A stretch of 64,000 bases of DNA from UBA1431 sp002329665 (GTDB taxonomy: Bacteria; Bacillota; Clostridia; Christensenellales; UBA1431): NCBI GenBank assembly GCA_040772545.1, contig JAXGXY010000001.1:1116001-1180000 (forward strand), read 5' to 3'. The notes under the pieces are model-generated. The model searched no databases and was not told where the DNA came from. It was given only the letters and a program-made list of their open reading frames with translations. Made by a program: the position numbers and the translations under genes. Positions 21,107 to 29,575 of this stretch are shown in pieces (position 1 is the stretch's first letter; each line of letters begins with the position of its first letter).

Positions 21107-22153
21107 ATGAACGAGAAAGTCCTGGTGGCAATGAGCGGTGGGGTGGACAGTTCCGCCGCCGCCGCGCTCCTTAATGAGGCGGGGTACCTAGTATCCGGCG
21201 TCACCCTGAAATTGTCCGGCGGCGCGGACGACGGCCCGACCGCGGACGCTAAGAGGGTCGCAGAAGTGCTGGGGATCGAACACCGCGTGCTGGATGTGAC
21301 GCGGGCGTTTTCCGAAAACGTCGTCGGGCGTTTCATAAAGGGGTACAGAAGCGGGCTAACTCCCAACCCCTGCATCGAATGCAACCGGTATATCAAGTTC
21401 GGCGTCCTTTTCGACGAAGCCCGCAAAGCGGGCATGGACTACCTTGCGACCGGGCATTACGCGAGGATCGAACGCGACCCGAAAACAGGGCGCTTCCTTC
21501 TCAAGAAAGCCGCCGACCCGTCAAAAGACCAGTCCTACGTGCTCTACAGCCTCACGCAGGAGAGGCTCGCTCATACGCTCCTGCCCCTCGGCGAATACAA
21601 AAAAACCGACGTATACGCGATCGCGAAGCGTTACGGTTTCAAGGCCGCGGAACGGGAGAGCCAGGAGATATGCTTCATCCCGGATCACGACCACTCTGCC
21701 TTCATCGCGCGCGTCACCGGGGAGCGGGATTTGGAGGGCGACTTTATCGACGCTGAGGGAAACGTGCTGGGGCGGCACAGGGGGATCACCCGCTATACGA
21801 TCGGGCAGCGCAAGGGGCTGGGCGTTTCGCTGGGCAGGCCCGCGTACGTCGTGGCGATAGACCCCCGCTCCAACACGGTGACGCTCGGAGAGGAGAAGGA
21901 CCTGTATTCGTCCTCGCTGATCGTGAAGGACCTGAACGTCGTTTCGGGGGAACGGATCGAAGGCGCGCTTCGCGTGCAGGCAAAATTGCGCTACGCCGCC
22001 CGCCCGCAGGACGCCACGTTCATCCCGCTCTGCGGCGGCGCGGGCCGGATCGACTTCGACGCGCCCCAGCGGGCCGTCACCCCCGGCCAGGCCTGCGTGT
22101 TCTACCAGGGAGACGTCGTGGTAGGTGGCGGCACGATCGTCCGGCGGCTGTAA
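21107..22153 (+). CDS. mnmA: tRNA-specific 2-thiouridylase
   Basis: A 348-residue enzyme putting sulfur on U34 of tRNA-Lys/Glu/Gln. The N-terminal PP-loop is SGGVDSSAA (residues ~9-17). The nucleophilic Cys is in NPCIECN (~90), the GHYAR loop follows, and the second catalytic Cys is in SQEICFI (~187-193). The C-terminal beta-barrel starts near YTIGQRKGLGV. All catalytic features are present. Good AAGGAGG start signal. Confidence 0.97.
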   Translation: MNEKVLVAMSGGVDSSAAAALLNEAGYLVSGVTLKLSGGADDGPTADAKRVAEVLGIEHRVLDVTRAFSENVVGRFIKGYRSGLTPNPCIECNRYIKFGVLFDEARKAGMDYLATGHYARIERDPKTGRFLLKKAADPSKDQSYVLYSLTQERLAHTLLPLGEYKKTDVYAIAKRYGFKAAERESQEICFIPDHDHSAFIARVTGERDLEGDFIDAEGNVLGRHRGITRYTIGQRKGLGVSLGRPAYVVAIDPRSNTVTLGEEKDLYSSSLIVKDLNVVSGERIEGALRVQAKLRYAARPQDATFIPLCGGAGRIDFDAPQRAVTPGQACVFYQGDVVVGGGTIVRRL

Positions 22154-22226
22154 AGAGAAATTTACGGACCGTGAAGGAGGTTTCACGCGGCGGAAAATAG
22201 CGCCGGATGATGCCGGCGGTTCCAAA

Positions 22227-22249
22227 AACGGCGCTCATATAGCGCCGTT
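22227..22249. terminator. Hairpin between convergent mnmA and zinc-ribbon gene
   Basis: AACGGCGCT (22227-22235) pairs with AGCGCCGTT (22241-22249) around CATAT. The T-tract is poor (TAATATT), so its strength is uncertain. It could serve both strands. Confidence 0.5.
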
Positions 22250-22288
22250 AATATTGCCACCCGTAAGCGGATGTTTGGGCCGGACGTT

Positions 22289-22957
22289 TCAGTAGAACCT
22301 GCGGCTGTTGTACGCCTGGCCCTCGCCCGGATACACCATCACTTCGCTTTCCCTGTAAATCAGCCTGTCTCCGTACAGGTCGCGAAGGATCCCCTTGATC
22401 TTGTTGTTCGAGTCCCTGTAATTATGGCATATGTCCACGGTCTCCCCGCCGGCGGAACGGATCACGATCTCGCCGATCCAGCTCCCGGATTCGTCCGTGT
22501 CGGCGTCTTCCTGGCTCGCCTTGAAAAAGAATTCTGACACCTCGTCGTTCGGGATCGAAAAATTCGAAGGGTTCTCGTTCAGCATGGATTCGACGTTCAT
22601 GTCGTAATACCGTTCTCCGTAGTATATCCATAGGTTAAAACGGTTGACGATGTTTTGCAGCAGGCTATGCTCTTTGTTTTTCAGGCCCCTGAGCATGGCC
22701 TTTCCTTCCGCCTTTTCCCGCTCCCTGGACAGATGCGCGAACACGACGCGGTCCCTGAAAAAAACGGTGTAGGCCTTGATCCGCTTGAAAAGGCCCAGGC
22801 TGCGGTCTCCGCACAGGACCATCAGCGCGCCCTTCTGCCGCCCTGCCGCCGCGGCGCCGTCCGCAGCGGGAACATATATCTTGCCGTTATCGCCGCAGTG
22901 TCTGCACAGGGATTCACCGGATGTAAGCTCTCTTCCACAGTTTATACAAAAAGGCAT
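22289..22957 (-). CDS. Zinc-ribbon protein of unknown function
   Basis: A 222-residue protein. Residues 3-22 form a zinc ribbon (CINCG ... CRHCG). After a linker with AAAA comes a ~150-residue alpha/beta region with alternating strands (GSWIGEIVIRSAG, RLIYRESEVMVYPGEG), not recognised with confidence; a PH-like or stress-sensing domain is possible. No transmembrane helix is seen. The ATG at 22957 is 6 nt from GGAGG; the ATG at 22963 is too close to it. The gene stands alone, convergent with mnmA and divergent from dinB. Confidence 0.6.
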   Translation of the reverse strand: MPFCINCGRELTSGESLCRHCGDNGKIYVPAADGAAAAGRQKGALMVLCGDRSLGLFKRIKAYTVFFRDRVVFAHLSREREKAEGKAMLRGLKNKEHSLLQNIVNRFNLWIYYGERYYDMNVESMLNENPSNFSIPNDEVSEFFFKASQEDADTDESGSWIGEIVIRSAGGETVDICHNYRDSNNKIKGILRDLYGDRLIYRESEVMVYPGEGQAYNSRRFY

Positions 22958-23279
22958 CTCCATCCTCCTTTATGGCAGACCGTTTTGACATAACGACGGC
23001 GTTTTTGCTCCTGGTAATTACCAATGATACGCGTGGCGGTTTTATCTGTCAATTGCAGTTTGCGTATCGTATGAAACCGTATCGGCTCCTTAGCGCGGGA
23101 TTAAATCTCACAATCGAAGGCCAGCGCGCGTTAACTCCCTGTTGTTTTTTTCGCAAAACACCGGCCGGGAACGGATCACGCGCTTACGCCGTTTTACGTC
23201 CTTTTTCTACCGGATTCCGGGTTTTTATGTTCACAAAATGTTAACTCGTTTTTTTCCACGGCCAAGAATTTTTTTTGCG
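22958..23279. other. Intergenic region between zinc-ribbon gene and dinB
   Basis: About 320 nt of AT-rich non-coding DNA between divergent genes. I see no RNA gene or repeat. A GTAATTACCAATGATAC-type AT stretch is near 23015, and the promoter of dinB starts at the right-hand end. Confidence 0.4.
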
Positions 23280-23327
23280 TTGATTTCGCTCGGCATTTGC
23301 GTATAATAGAAATAGAACATATGTTCG
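23280..23327 (+). promoter_or_regulatory. SOS-regulated promoter of dinB with LexA box
   Basis: TTGATT (23280-23285), 16 nt, TATAAT (23302-23307), then the palindrome GAACATATGTTC (23315-23326) in the start-site region. This fits the Gram-positive LexA (DinR) box GAAC-N4-GTTC exactly in both half-sites. A repressor bound there would block the promoter. Confidence 0.88.
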
Positions 23328-23344
23328 TAGGAGGGGGTCCGGCG

Positions 23345-24580
23345 ATGCCGCGGGTGGTCCTGCATTCAGACATCAACAATTTCTACGCCGGGGTCGAGTG
23401 CCTGCACCGTCCCGCCATCCGTTCCAAGCCGGTCGCCGTCGCGGGGGACCCGGCCCTGCGCCACGGTATCGTGCTTGCGAAGAACGACCTGGCGAAGGCC
23501 GCGGGGGTAACCACCGGAGAGCCGATCTGGAAGGCGCTGAAGAGGTGCCCGGACCTGGTGCTGGTCCCGCCGAACTATCCGCTTTATCTCAGGTATTCCC
23601 GGATGGCCCGCCGCATCTACGGCGACTATACGGATCAGGTGGAGCCGTTCGGGCTGGACGAGGCCTGGCTGGACGTGGGGGGCAGCGGCGAGCGCATCGC
23701 CCACGAGATTCGCACGCGCGTCCGGGAAGAACTCGGGGTCACGGTATCGGTGGGCGTGAGCTTCAACAAGGTGTTCGCCAAACTGGGGAGCGACATGAAA
23801 AAACCGGACGCCGTCTCGGTGATCACCCGCGAGAACTTCCGCGAGAAAGCCTGGCCGCTGCCGGCCAAGGACCTGCTGTTCGTGGGCGGGGCCACCCGGC
23901 GCAAGCTCCTGACCAACGGGATCGCCACGATCGGAGACATCGCGCTCTCGTCCCCCGTTTTCCTGCGCTCCCTGCTGGGCAAATGGGGCGAGGTCCTCTG
24001 GACGTTCGCCAACGGCAACGATTCCTCGCCCGTGATGCGCACCGGCGAAGCGTCCGCGATCAAGAGCATAGGCAACAGCACGACCACGCCTCGCGACCTT
24101 GTCTGTGACGGGGACGTTCGCGCCGTGTTCTGCGTGCTGTGCGAGAGCGTCGCCGCGCGCCTCAGGGCCCACGGGCTGAAAGGGCGCACGCTGCAGATCC
24201 GCGTGCGCGACTGCGACCTTTCGTCTTTCGAGCGGCAGGGCGCTTTCGACCGCCCCACCTCCCTCGCCTGCGAGATGGTCCCCAGGGCCATGGAACTCTT
24301 CGGCGCGAACTACGCCTGGGCCAAGCCGATCCGCAGCCTCGGGGCGCGCATGACGGGCCTCGTGCCTGCGGACACGCCCGCGCAGGTCTCGCTCTTTTGC
24401 GACGAGGCCGCTCGCATGAAGGCGGAGCGGCTCGAAGCCGCCGTCGACGCGCTGCGCAGCCGCTTCGGGCACTATTGCATCGGGCGGGCCGCCCTGCTCA
24501 GGGAAGGGGCCAGGTTCAGCATAAACCCCAGGGACGAACACACGATTCATCCCGTACCGTTTTTCAAAGGAAGTGTGTAA
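23345..24580 (+). CDS. dinB: Y-family DNA polymerase (Pol IV type)
   Basis: A 411-residue translesion polymerase. Palm carboxylates: Asp in HSDINNFYAGVE (residue ~8) and the Asp-Glu pair in PFGLDEAWLD (~105-112). The fingers region has LAKNDLAKAAGV. The helix-hairpin-helix thumb lies around GIATIGDIALSS. The little-finger domain follows. A sliding-clamp motif QVSLF lies near residue ~350. The ATG at 23345 has GGAGGGGG upstream; the longer frame from 23297 would start inside the promoter. It is controlled by the LexA box. The following small gene begins 4 nt after its stop. Confidence 0.95.
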   Translation: MPRVVLHSDINNFYAGVECLHRPAIRSKPVAVAGDPALRHGIVLAKNDLAKAAGVTTGEPIWKALKRCPDLVLVPPNYPLYLRYSRMARRIYGDYTDQVEPFGLDEAWLDVGGSGERIAHEIRTRVREELGVTVSVGVSFNKVFAKLGSDMKKPDAVSVITRENFREKAWPLPAKDLLFVGGATRRKLLTNGIATIGDIALSSPVFLRSLLGKWGEVLWTFANGNDSSPVMRTGEASAIKSIGNSTTTPRDLVCDGDVRAVFCVLCESVAARLRAHGLKGRTLQIRVRDCDLSSFERQGAFDRPTSLACEMVPRAMELFGANYAWAKPIRSLGARMTGLVPADTPAQVSLFCDEAARMKAERLEAAVDALRSRFGHYCIGRAALLREGARFSINPRDEHTIHPVPFFKGSV

Positions 24581-24583
24581 GGC

Positions 24584-24847
24584 ATGACCGGCAGGGACTA
24601 CAGCCACCCCGGCAAGGTATACGTGGAGGTGACCGCGACTTTCAAGGAGGACGGCCGCCTCATCCCGCTCGCGATCGTATGGGAGGACGGCCGCCGCTTC
24701 TGCATCGACAGGGTCACGGACATACGCCCGGCCGCGAGCCTCAAGGCGGGCGGGTGCGGCATCCGCTACACCTGCCTCGTGCAGGGGAAACCGGCGTATC
24801 TGTATTTCGAGCAGGACCGCTGGTTCGTGGAGCGCAGGACGGGGTGA
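24584..24847 (+). CDS. Small protein coupled to dinB
   Basis: An 87-residue protein that follows dinB by 3 nt and must share its SOS control. It looks like one compact beta-rich domain: VYVEVTATFKEDGRLIPLAIVWEDGRRFCIDRV, then a Gly/Cys loop, then a final strand pair (PAYLYFEQDRWFVER). The pattern 'value-strand, WEDGRRF, RV' recalls the DUF6504-type proteins seen beside Y-family polymerases, but I cannot confirm this. Function unknown; an accessory factor for translesion synthesis is the natural guess. Confidence 0.65.
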   Translation: MTGRDYSHPGKVYVEVTATFKEDGRLIPLAIVWEDGRRFCIDRVTDIRPAASLKAGGCGIRYTCLVQGKPAYLYFEQDRWFVERRTG

Positions 24848-24929
24848 GCGCGGGCGCAAACCCGCGCTCAGGCCGCCGGTCCGCCCGTGCGCCCGCACCA
24901 GCAGGAAGCGGCGCCATCGGCAAAATAAT

Positions 24930-24955
24930 AAGGCCCCCGGCAAGCCGGGGGCCTT
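24930..24955. terminator. Strong bidirectional hairpin between dinB unit and cell-wall hydrolase
   Basis: AAGGCCCCCGG (24930-24940) pairs perfectly with CCGGGGGCCTT (24945-24955). On the minus strand it is followed by ATTATTTTG, making it the terminator of the hydrolase gene. A further hairpin (GAGCGCGGG/CCCGCGCTC, 24846-24870) right after the dinB partner gene serves the plus strand. Confidence 0.8.
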
Positions 24956-24967
24956 GATGCGCGTTAA

Positions 24968-26308
24968 TTACAGCACGCGGCGTCCGCAGATGAAGTTCCT
25001 CCTGGACCATGACCCGGTGCACGAGCGTTTTACTATTTTGCCGTTGCTCGAAGAAGCGTCTATCATCGTGCCGCCGCCGATATAGATGGCCACATGGCCC
25101 CTGAAGCATATGATGTCGCCCGCCTTGAGCTGGCTCATGCTGTTGACGCGGGGGTACGAGCATCCGGCCCAGCCGTACGATGTCATATAGCCGATCTTCA
25201 CGCCGATGCTCTTGAGGCAGTAGTACACGAACCCGGAGCAGTCGAAAGTGTTGGGGCCCTTCCCGCCGCGGACGTACGGCTTGCCGAGGTTGCTGTTCGC
25301 TACCGATATGAGCGCCGAGACCTTGTTTCCGTTCGGGATCCGGGTCGTAGATGAGCCGCTGCTTTGGCTGCTGCCGGAGCTGCTGCTGCCGGAGCTGTTG
25401 CTGCCGCCGGAACTGCTGCTGCCGCCCGAACTGCTGCTTCCCGAACTGCTGTTGCCGCCGCCCGAACTACTGTTGACGGTCGGCTGCGGCTCCGGCGCGG
25501 CTTTCGCGCTCGTGGAGTACAGCGCCTCGCGCGTCATGATCCCGACTTTGCCGTCCACGAAGAGGTCGTTGCGTTTCTGGAACGCTCTCACGGCCTTATC
25601 GGTTTCCGTGCCGAAATACCCGGTGGGCCTGCCGGAGAAATAGCGGAGTTCCGCCAGCCGCTCCTGCAGCCCTTCCACGTCGGTGCCCCGGGCTTCCAGC
25701 CGGACGGTGTACGGTTTGGCCTCTTCGGAGTTGAGCAGTTTCAGCGTGGCGGCGCCTGCGATGCCGTCGACCTGCAGGTCGTGCTCGCGCTGGAACAGCT
25801 GCAGCGAGTACTCCGTCTGCGGTCCGTAAAAGTCGGTCGGCTCGTCGGGTTCCATATAGTCGAGTTCCATGAGCCGCTCCTGGATTTCCTCGACTTTTTT
25901 GGAATGCACACCGGGAACGAGGCCCGCGTCTTTTTTCTCGGTTTTCGTTTCCTCGGAACCGGGCGACGCGGAAGGGTCGTCGGCATCTTCTGCGAGCACG
26001 GTGGTGCTCAGCGGGTCCATCGCCATTTTCAGCGTGTCCAGCACGATTTCTCCGCCCGAAAGCCTGAACATGAACGAAACCGCATCGGTGACGTCGGACG
26101 TGTATTCGAAAAATCCGACACTCGTCGTTTCCGGCGTCGGCGTGGGGGTGTCCTTATCGTCGGATGTGCCCGTCGCCGCCGCCGACACCGACGGGGCGCA
26201 GAGCATGCATAACGAAACGGCCAGTGCGCCCGCTGCCCTGGCGCCTTTATGATAGCGCGCCCTGCGGCCGGTTTTTATCGGGTGCCCGGGATCGTCAATC
26301 CTTTTCAT
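24968..26308 (-). CDS. Secreted NlpC/P60 peptidoglycan hydrolase with two peptidoglycan-binding domains
   Basis: A 446-residue exported enzyme. Signal peptide: basic start, hydrophobic AGALAVSLCMLCAPSVSA (~residues 24-42). Two PG_binding_1 repeats at ~125-190 (VEEIQERLMELDYM) and ~200-270 (VEGLQERLAELRYF). A Ser/Gly-only linker follows at ~285-325. The C-terminal NlpC/P60 domain (~335-446) has catalytic Cys in FDCSGFVYYCL, His in GHVAIYIG and a third residue near TMIDASS. It cuts D-Glu-(m)Dap type bonds in wall peptides. AGGAGG lies 8 nt before the ATG. It has its own consensus-like promoter. Sporulation or growth role is not evident. Confidence 0.93.
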   Translation of the reverse strand: MKRIDDPGHPIKTGRRARYHKGARAAGALAVSLCMLCAPSVSAAATGTSDDKDTPTPTPETTSVGFFEYTSDVTDAVSFMFRLSGGEIVLDTLKMAMDPLSTTVLAEDADDPSASPGSEETKTEKKDAGLVPGVHSKKVEEIQERLMELDYMEPDEPTDFYGPQTEYSLQLFQREHDLQVDGIAGAATLKLLNSEEAKPYTVRLEARGTDVEGLQERLAELRYFSGRPTGYFGTETDKAVRAFQKRNDLFVDGKVGIMTREALYSTSAKAAPEPQPTVNSSSGGGNSSSGSSSSGGSSSSGGSNSSGSSSSGSSQSSGSSTTRIPNGNKVSALISVANSNLGKPYVRGGKGPNTFDCSGFVYYCLKSIGVKIGYMTSYGWAGCSYPRVNSMSQLKAGDIICFRGHVAIYIGGGTMIDASSSNGKIVKRSCTGSWSRRNFICGRRVL

Positions 26309-26374
26309 AAAATGCCTCCTGATGACGGGAAAATCAACGGTCTCATTGAGGAAATGCTTTTCACTGTTTGCAAT

Positions 26375-26403
26375 ATTATACTACTTCAAACTGGGTTTGA
26401 CAA
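26375..26403 (-). promoter_or_regulatory. Promoter of the NlpC/P60 gene
   Basis: On the minus strand TTGTCA (26398-26403), 17 nt, TATAAT (26375-26380), about 67 nt before the start codon. Confidence 0.75.
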
Positions 26404-26536
26404 CCAAAATGATTACAAAAGTGTTGCATCCATACGAAAAAATACTCCCCGCCCCCTATCATGCGAGCGATTTTAATCATTACAAAAGTATTTCCCGTCA
26501 TGCCTGTCCATGGATGGTGAAAAAACGAATGGGCGT

Positions 26537-26565
26537 ATGACGTCTTCGAACGTTATTGTATAATC
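26537..26565 (+). promoter_or_regulatory. Candidate promoter of the superoxide reductase gene
   Basis: A perfect TATAAT (26560-26565) with a poor -35 (TATGAC, 26537-26542) at 17 nt. An activator-dependent or extended promoter is possible. Confidence 0.45.
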
Positions 26566-26632
26566 TTTTAGCGTTTGGTAAAATAAACTGAACGCCAAAT
26601 TCGTTCAATTCTTATTCAGGGAGGTTTTCGGC

Positions 26633-27013
26633 ATGTCCGTTGAAAGAAAATTCTTCAGGTGCAACGTTTGCGGGAATCTTGTCGGATTGATACTCGAAGG
26701 CGGCGGAGAACTGGTCTGCTGCGAACAGCCCATGGAGTTGCTCACGGCCAATACGGTAGACGCGTCAAAGGAAAAACACGTTCCCGTCGGCAAGAGGGAA
26801 AGCGGGAGGCTCAGCGTCCAGGTCGGAAGCGAGCCCCATCCCATGGTAGCCAAGCATTATATCCAGTGGATCGCCGTATCCCAGGCAGACCGTTTGCAGA
26901 TCGCGTTCCTGCACCCGGAAGAGGACCCCGTCGCGGTGTTTGACGTGATGGAAGGGCCGGCCCTCGTCTATGAATACTGCAATCTCCACGGGCTGTGGAA
27001 AGCTGAGCTTTAA
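26633..27013 (+). CDS. dfx: Desulfoferrodoxin (superoxide reductase)
   Basis: A 126-residue two-iron-centre protein that reduces superoxide to peroxide, typical of anaerobes. Centre I (rubredoxin-like) uses CNVCGN and the CC pair at ~residues 9-30. Centre II is the catalytic His4Cys site: His in EKHVP, His in EPHPM, His in HYIQWI and Cys/His in CNLHGLW at the end. The Glu-Lys-His loop (KEKHVP) is intact. It stands alone with its own promoter and terminator. Confidence 0.96.
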   Translation: MSVERKFFRCNVCGNLVGLILEGGGELVCCEQPMELLTANTVDASKEKHVPVGKRESGRLSVQVGSEPHPMVAKHYIQWIAVSQADRLQIAFLHPEEDPVAVFDVMEGPALVYEYCNLHGLWKAEL

Positions 27014-27037
27014 AAACCGTTACATATCAGGCCTAGA

Positions 27038-27067
27038 AACGGCGCTTTGAGCGCCGTTTCCTTTTTG
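27038..27067 (+). terminator. Terminator after dfx
   Basis: AAACGGCGCT (27038-27047) pairs with AGCGCCGTTT (27051-27060) around TTG, followed by CCTTTTT. Confidence 0.85.
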
Positions 27068-27187
27068 TCATTTGCTGTCGCATTTATTTTTGAATGCATC
27101 CATTATTATAATATTTTGCCAAGATAATATAAGGGGCCAACGGGCAAATTAGCACTAGTACAAACCAACGAAGGAGGAGAATGAACC

Positions 27188-27370
27188 GTGGCCAGAAGAA
27201 TAACCGCGCACGCGAGGAGAGGCAAGCCCGGCATCGAATACGCGAACGAACTCGGGCTCGATCTTGATCGGGGGTCGATGGGCGAATTCCTTTCCAATGC
27301 CAACGTCTCGATGGGCCGCGCCATGGTCCGCAGCCAGGCGATGGAGAGAGAACAACAGCCCGGGAAATAA
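27188..27370 (+). CDS. Divergent alpha/beta-type small acid-soluble spore protein
   Basis: A 60-residue basic protein starting at GTG 27188 behind AAGGAGGAG. The centre reads GIEYANELGLDL, matching the SASP signature (E-IANELGV-L) that includes the GPR protease cleavage site. The second half reads ANVSMGRAMVRSQAMEREQQ, in the place of the family's ANGSVGGEMVKRMI...QQ. It has about nine extra residues between the two motifs, and the usual glycines are Met/Arg. The family coats spore DNA and protects it from UV. A forespore (sigma-G) promoter was looked for but is not clear. Moderate-high confidence. Confidence 0.75.
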   Translation: MARRITAHARRGKPGIEYANELGLDLDRGSMGEFLSNANVSMGRAMVRSQAMEREQQPGK

Positions 27371-27479
27371 AGTAAGGCCCGAAAGCCGTCCACAGCCAGG
27401 TAAAGGGGTGCGGGGTCGCTGTCCCCCGCCGATGGCATGCGCACGGCGAATAAACCGCCGGAGCAGGCGTTTCGACCGT

Positions 27480-27517
27480 AAAAAACCGCCGGCAGATCCT
27501 CAGGGGTTTGCCGACGG
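27480..27517 (-). terminator. Terminator of the nitroreductase gene
   Basis: On the minus strand CCGTCGGCA (27517-27509) pairs with TGCCGGCGG (27494-27486), followed by six T. Similar CGGCA...GGRTTTGCCG hairpins occur near 49970-50005 and 54310-54345, so this is a recurring terminator style here. Confidence 0.8.
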
Positions 27518-27518
27518 C

Positions 27519-28379
27519 CTATTTCGGCGCCCAGGTGACGACGTATTCCGTGTTTTCGGGCACGCCGTAGGCATCGGGCCCGCGTATTTCCCAGGACCCA
27601 AAAAGCCCGGCTTCGTTTGCGCCGGCCTCGAAATGGAACATGGCGATGCCCATGTCGATCCTCTGTATGTCGAAGCCCAGCAGGCTGGAATACCCCGGGG
27701 AATGCCGGAGGTAGAAATGAAACTCCCCGTCCTGCCGGACGATCCGCCAGGGCTGTTTGTTGGAAGCGGAGGGCGCGATCCGCACCATTTCCAACGCCAG
27801 CGCGTACGCGCCCGCGTCCCGGCCGCCCAGCGGCCGCCCGAAAGCGCCGTCGAAAAACAGTTCCGCCCAGTCCTTCCGCTTCCGCCCTTTCCCGGCGGGG
27901 TTTAAGGTGAAATCGACGATCGTCCGGCTTTTCCCGGGAAAACCGACGGCGACGACCGCGGGCAACAGTTCGCCCTTTTCCAGTTTCACCGCTTCGGCAA
28001 ACGTCTTCTTGTTGAAAGAGCCGCCCAGCCAGCACGTCCCCAGCCCCAGGGCGGTCAGGTAACAGACAAGCGCTTCAAGGACATACCCGAGCTGCTCCAG
28101 CGCCCTCTCTCCGTCTTCCACGGCGGCGGCCGCGAAAAGCCCGGCTCCCTGTATGAAACCGTAGGTCCCCAGGCGGATGCCTTCCGTCTTCAATTCCCGT
28201 TTGTCCAGCAACATGAAACGCAAGCCGGGTTCAAACGGGCCCTTGAGCGTATTCCAATAAGCGGCGATCTTCTCCCTGACGCCGGGCGGGACCGGATCAG
28301 GCCGGTAGCTGCGCACGGACACCCGCCGTTTGAGCACTTCGCTCAACGGCTCCGAAAACGCCTTTTCCCGGTCCTCCAT
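27519..28379 (-). CDS. Nitroreductase-family flavoprotein
   Basis: A 286-residue protein of the TM-nitroreductase type, longer than the single-domain NfsB. The N-terminal RRVSVRSYRPDPVP is the usual FMN phosphate contact. The mid part has ALGLGTCWLGGSFNKKTF. The C-terminal half has RIAPSASNKQPWRIV, which normally sits early in the fold, and DIGIAMFHF-like DMGIAMFHFEA. It therefore looks like a tandem half-duplicated or permuted nitroreductase fold, common in Clostridia. Substrate unknown. Start 28379 is chosen over 28418 on the AAGGAGAG site. Confidence 0.82.
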   Translation of the reverse strand: MEDREKAFSEPLSEVLKRRVSVRSYRPDPVPPGVREKIAAYWNTLKGPFEPGLRFMLLDKRELKTEGIRLGTYGFIQGAGLFAAAAVEDGERALEQLGYVLEALVCYLTALGLGTCWLGGSFNKKTFAEAVKLEKGELLPAVVAVGFPGKSRTIVDFTLNPAGKGRKRKDWAELFFDGAFGRPLGGRDAGAYALALEMVRIAPSASNKQPWRIVRQDGEFHFYLRHSPGYSSLLGFDIQRIDMGIAMFHFEAGANEAGLFGSWEIRGPDAYGVPENTEYVVTWAPK

Positions 28380-28589
28380 TTCGCCATCTCTCCTTTTCAC
28401 GATTCGAAATATACACATACGCCTGTTTCACGCTGCGCAAACCCGCCGATGCGGCCGTTCGACCCGTCGCATCATGGCCTTGCCGCGTTTCCCTGGCCTC
28501 GCCCGCTTTCGCCGGGGCCTTCCCCCATTAACTTTGCCCGTTTCAGGGCGGTTCTAGCCAGTCAAGCGGCAGCGGGCGGCACCAAGGCC

Positions 28590-29477
28590 CTATTTAATAA
28601 AATCCTCCCGGGCGTACTCGGGATCGGGGTAGGTGTAAAATCCCTTCAGGGCCTTCACGCCCAGCGCGCCTTCCTTCACGTATTTGTTAAGGAAATCGGC
28701 CCTCCCCTTCAGGACCGGGTCTCTCGTTTTGTCCGCCCAGTATCTGGTTACGGAATGGACGGTGTCCAGACCGATATAGTCCATGATCCCGAACGGCCCG
28801 ACCTTCGTGTTCATGATCGCCATCCAGGCCCTGTCCACATCCTCAAAGGACGCGACTTTTCCGACGACGAGCCCCATCGCGGAACCCAAAAGGGCGTTTA
28901 GCATGTTGTTAAACACGTAGCTGTGGTGTTCCTTCTTCAGCGTGATCGGGACCAGGTTGATTCCCCTGACGAAACGCTCCAGGGTTTTAACGGTCTCCGG
29001 GCTCGTTTTGGGGTGGGGCGCGATGTCTACGATCTTCGTCTCCCAGACGGGCGGGTGGAAATGCATGGCGGCAAACCTGTCCGGCCGTCCCGTCTTTTTT
29101 GCGATCATGGAAGGGACGAGAGACGAGGTGTTGGTGGTGAAAACGGCGTCCGGCGGGCAGATGCAGTCGAATTTGCGGAACACGGCCGCTTTGAGCGCGG
29201 GGTCTTCGGGCACCGACTCGCTCACGACGTCGGCTTCCTCCCCGGCCTCCCGCGGATCGGCCGTCGCGGCGATGCGCGCCATGATCCCGCCGCACTGCGC
29301 TTCGGTGATGACGCCGGAACCGGCGAGTTCCTCAAGGTACATCCCCATTTTTTGGACAGACGTTTTTAGTATGTCCTCTTTGATGTCGTAAACCTTCACG
29401 CCGCACCCGTTCATCGCGCAGTGGAGCGCGATCTGCGTGCCCATCGTGCCGGCGCCGATCACGAGAACGTTTGTCAT
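28590..29477 (-). CDS. 3-hydroxyacyl-CoA dehydrogenase (3-hydroxybutyryl-CoA type)
   Basis: A 295-residue NAD(P) enzyme oxidising/reducing 3-hydroxyacyl-CoA. The Rossmann motif GAGTMGTQIA is at residues 8-17. The catalytic region has TNTSSLVPSMI and HFHPPVWETKIVDI, where the family usually has HFFNPV; the His is present but the Asn is changed to His. The C-terminal helical domain has VGPFGIMDYIGLDTVHSV. In butyrate formers this gene clusters with crotonase and thiolase genes; none is near here, so the physiological role is open. The start has GGGGTG 6 nt upstream. Confidence 0.9.
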   Translation of the reverse strand: MTNVLVIGAGTMGTQIALHCAMNGCGVKVYDIKEDILKTSVQKMGMYLEELAGSGVITEAQCGGIMARIAATADPREAGEEADVVSESVPEDPALKAAVFRKFDCICPPDAVFTTNTSSLVPSMIAKKTGRPDRFAAMHFHPPVWETKIVDIAPHPKTSPETVKTLERFVRGINLVPITLKKEHHSYVFNNMLNALLGSAMGLVVGKVASFEDVDRAWMAIMNTKVGPFGIMDYIGLDTVHSVTRYWADKTRDPVLKGRADFLNKYVKEGALGVKALKGFYTYPDPEYAREDFIK

Positions 29478-29575
29478 TGTTCACACCCCGCTATTTAGCA
29501 TTTTTCTCATTATAACGTATATACGGGCGTTTTCATACCGTCGCATGCCGCATCGCGCCGTATCGGTCCCGTTCC

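Larger units (their letters stand above)
26309..26632. other. Divergent regulatory region, hydrolase / superoxide reductase
   Basis: AT-rich, non-coding. It holds one promoter for each direction (listed). Between them (26404-26530) I see nothing recognisable. Confidence 0.5.
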
